A DNA stretch of 26,383 nucleotides from JANNXQ01 sp031425095 (lineage in GTDB: Bacteria; Verrucomicrobiota; Verrucomicrobiia; Chthoniobacterales; Chthoniobacteraceae). The stretch lies in NCBI GenBank assembly GCA_031425095.1, contig JANPIS010000583.1:1-26383 (forward strand), written 5' to 3'. Positions 25,356 to 26,383 of this stretch are shown here, piece by piece. The number at the start of each line of letters is the position of its first letter. Position 1 is the stretch's first letter. Under the pieces are notes generated by a model. The model did not search any database and was not told where the DNA came from. It saw only the letters and a list, made by a program, of their open reading frames with translations. The translations under genes were made by a program, and so were the position numbers.

Positions 25356-25390
25356 GCACTGGAAACCCGAATCGGGTGCAAGTCCAGTGC
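25356..25390 (-). promoter_or_regulatory. Structured leader hairpin upstream of rimO
   Basis: GCACTGG (25356-25362) pairs with CCAGTGC (25384-25390). Inside, ACCCGA (25365-25370) pairs with TCGGGT (25372-25377), giving a long nested hairpin in the 75-base gap between the glycosyltransferase stop and the rimO ATG. It could be an mRNA processing or attenuation element or the end of the glycosyltransferase transcript. No U tract follows. Confidence 0.35.
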
Positions 25391-25417
25391 GGAGCTAAGA
25401 CCGCGGCGGGCCGCCAA

Positions 25418-26329
25418 CTACTGACCGAGGCTCCAGATGTAGCGGAGGCAGGCCCAGTTCCGGCGGTTGAAGGGACCGTGTCGCAGTGCGGAGAGGGCAT
25501 TCGCGCGGGCGGTGGCGAAGTTGCCGCCCTCGGCAGCTTCGAACGCCCACTTGCGGCGGCACTCATCGAGCGGGATGGCGCCGGCGGCGGTGCCGGTCGT
25601 CTTCGGCTGCCACGGCGGCAGGCCCCTGGCCGCGCGAAGCGGGGCGATGATCTCACCCACTTGAGCGGTGCGATTGCTGAGGCGGTGATTCACGCTCTGA
25701 GGATGCTGGCGGTAGTGGAGGAGGGGCTCGGGGAGATTGCGCAACGTCCCGTGCCCGAGCAGCCGGACAAAAAGGTCGAGGTCCTCGACGAAGTCGTACT
25801 GCTCGCGATAACCGCCGCAAGCCACGAGCGCCGCGCGGCGAAAGACGACCGTTGGGTGAACCAGCGCGCCGCCGTTGCCATTGGCGAGTTCGGCTTCGAT
25901 CTCCGACGGTTCGAGCGGAGGCCGATAGACCTTGGTCGGACGCCCTTCCGGATCGGTGAAGAGCACGGCGGAGCCGAGCGCGACGCAATCCGGCCAGCGT
26001 TCCAGTGCCGCGATCTGCGCCGCGAACCGCGTCGTCAGCGAACGATCGTCCCCATCCATCCGGAAGACGAGATCCCCTGAGCATTGCGCCAGCCCCGCAT
26101 TGAGGGAGCCCGCGACGCCTTGGTTCGGCTGCGTGATCACGCGGATCCGCGAGTCTTGCGCCGCCGCGTCCGCAAGGATCGCCGGCGTCCGATCGCGGGA
26201 GCCATCATCCACGATCACAAACTCAAACTCGCGGACCGTCTGCTCCAGCACGCTGCGAAGCGCCGCCGCCAGGTAGGCCTGCGCGTTGTAAACGGGCATC
26301 AGGACGCTGAGCTTGGGGGGCGCGGACAT
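25418..26329 (-). CDS. Family 2 glycosyltransferase
   Basis: The 303-residue protein has a GT-A fold. The N-terminus LSVLMPVYNAQAYLAAALRS is the family's first strand and helix. VIVDDGSRDRT (Asp41-Asp42) binds the nucleotide. The DxD motif FRMDGDD (Asp92, Asp94) binds the metal and sugar diphosphate. A later HPTVVFRRAALVACGGYRE segment and an EDLDLFVRL motif are typical of GT2 enzymes that act on cell-surface polysaccharides. The C-terminal ~70 residues are a basic helical extension. The donor and acceptor are unknown. It has no membrane helix and is probably cytoplasmic. It is the first gene of a possible glycosyltransferase-rimO-MFS run on the - strand. Confidence 0.92.
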   Translation of the reverse strand: MSAPPKLSVLMPVYNAQAYLAAALRSVLEQTVREFEFVIVDDGSRDRTPAILADAAAQDSRIRVITQPNQGVAGSLNAGLAQCSGDLVFRMDGDDRSLTTRFAAQIAALERWPDCVALGSAVLFTDPEGRPTKVYRPPLEPSEIEAELANGNGGALVHPTVVFRRAALVACGGYREQYDFVEDLDLFVRLLGHGTLRNLPEPLLHYRQHPQSVNHRLSNRTAQVGEIIAPLRAARGLPPWQPKTTGTAAGAIPLDECRRKWAFEAAEGGNFATARANALSALRHGPFNRRNWACLRYIWSLGQ

Positions 26330-26342
26330 CGGGCGGCTTTGC

Positions 26343-26361
26343 GGGAAGTCCCTAACTTCCC
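26343..26361. other. Short perfect inverted repeat upstream of the glycosyltransferase
   Basis: GGGAAGT at 26343-26349 and ACTTCCC at 26355-26361 form a 7-bp inverted repeat with a 5-base centre, 13 bases upstream of the glycosyltransferase start. It could be an operator, a leader hairpin, or chance. The window ends too soon to judge. Confidence 0.25.
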
Positions 26362-26383
26362 ATTGCGATCAAGGACACGACAG

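Noticed and set aside
25343..25420. Functional cobalamin riboswitch
   Set aside because: Box-like letters lie on the + strand with atypical spacing, and no + strand gene follows; kept only as a low-interest finding.
24362..26080. + strand open frame across rimO and the glycosyltransferase
   Set aside because: It spans two well-supported - strand genes and their spacer, with no recognisable motif.

Overview
This window reads as a GC-rich chromosomal stretch of a Gram-negative bacterium. It most likely comes from the Verrucomicrobiota, or less likely another PVC-group lineage. The clues are a eukaryote-type (class II) glutamine synthetase, a large FecR/TPR/beta-barrel protein beside a CHASE2 adenylate cyclase, a membrane-anchored PQQ-like propeller protein, frequent TTG/GTG starts with weak ribosome binding sites, and low-complexity 7-nt repeats between and inside genes. 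The lineage is inferred from gene content and was not tested by a search.

Layout. Positions 1-4101 (+ strand) carry the tail of a probable MNT nucleotidyltransferase, a HEPN-domain partner, a UbiD-family decarboxylase, and accB-accC of acetyl-CoA carboxylase behind a recognisable sigma-70-like promoter. Positions 4283-5401 hold a two-gene toxin-antitoxin module, a Phd/YefM-type antitoxin overlapping a zeta-type kinase toxin, with a palindrome and direct repeats just upstream. Positions 5402-6027 are a repeat-bearing gap without a convincing gene. glnII (- strand) follows with a clear intrinsic terminator.

Positions 7335-14126 (- strand) form a compact four-gene set read in this order: a giant outer-membrane protein (signal peptide, FecR domain, TPRs, beta-barrel), a CHASE2 class III adenylate cyclase, a small secreted protein and a lipoprotein. 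Divergent from it, and starting 114 bp away, are a 135-residue minimal kinase-like protein and a PP2C phosphatase whose reading frames overlap. Together these look like an envelope-sensing and signalling neighbourhood using cAMP and protein phosphorylation. This is the most interesting part of the window, although the functional link is inferred.

Positions 15487-20231 (- strand) carry a propeller protein, a conserved-looking acidic protein, an ECF sigma factor, its membrane anti-sigma partner, a secreted protein and a DUF2238/YjdF-like membrane protein. Their tight spacing suggests one or two operons. Positions 20295-26329 hold an exported polysaccharide pyruvyl transferase-like protein, a divergent PhyH-type dioxygenase, an MFS transporter, rimO and a family 2 glycosyltransferase.

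The most unusual sequence-level signal is a set of short 7-nt-period repeats at three unrelated loci. One forms the accB-accC spacer, with perfect 12-bp inverted arms. Two lie in frame inside ubiD and rimO and add linker-like peptides to otherwise conserved enzymes. No tRNA, rRNA, insertion sequence or CRISPR array was seen.
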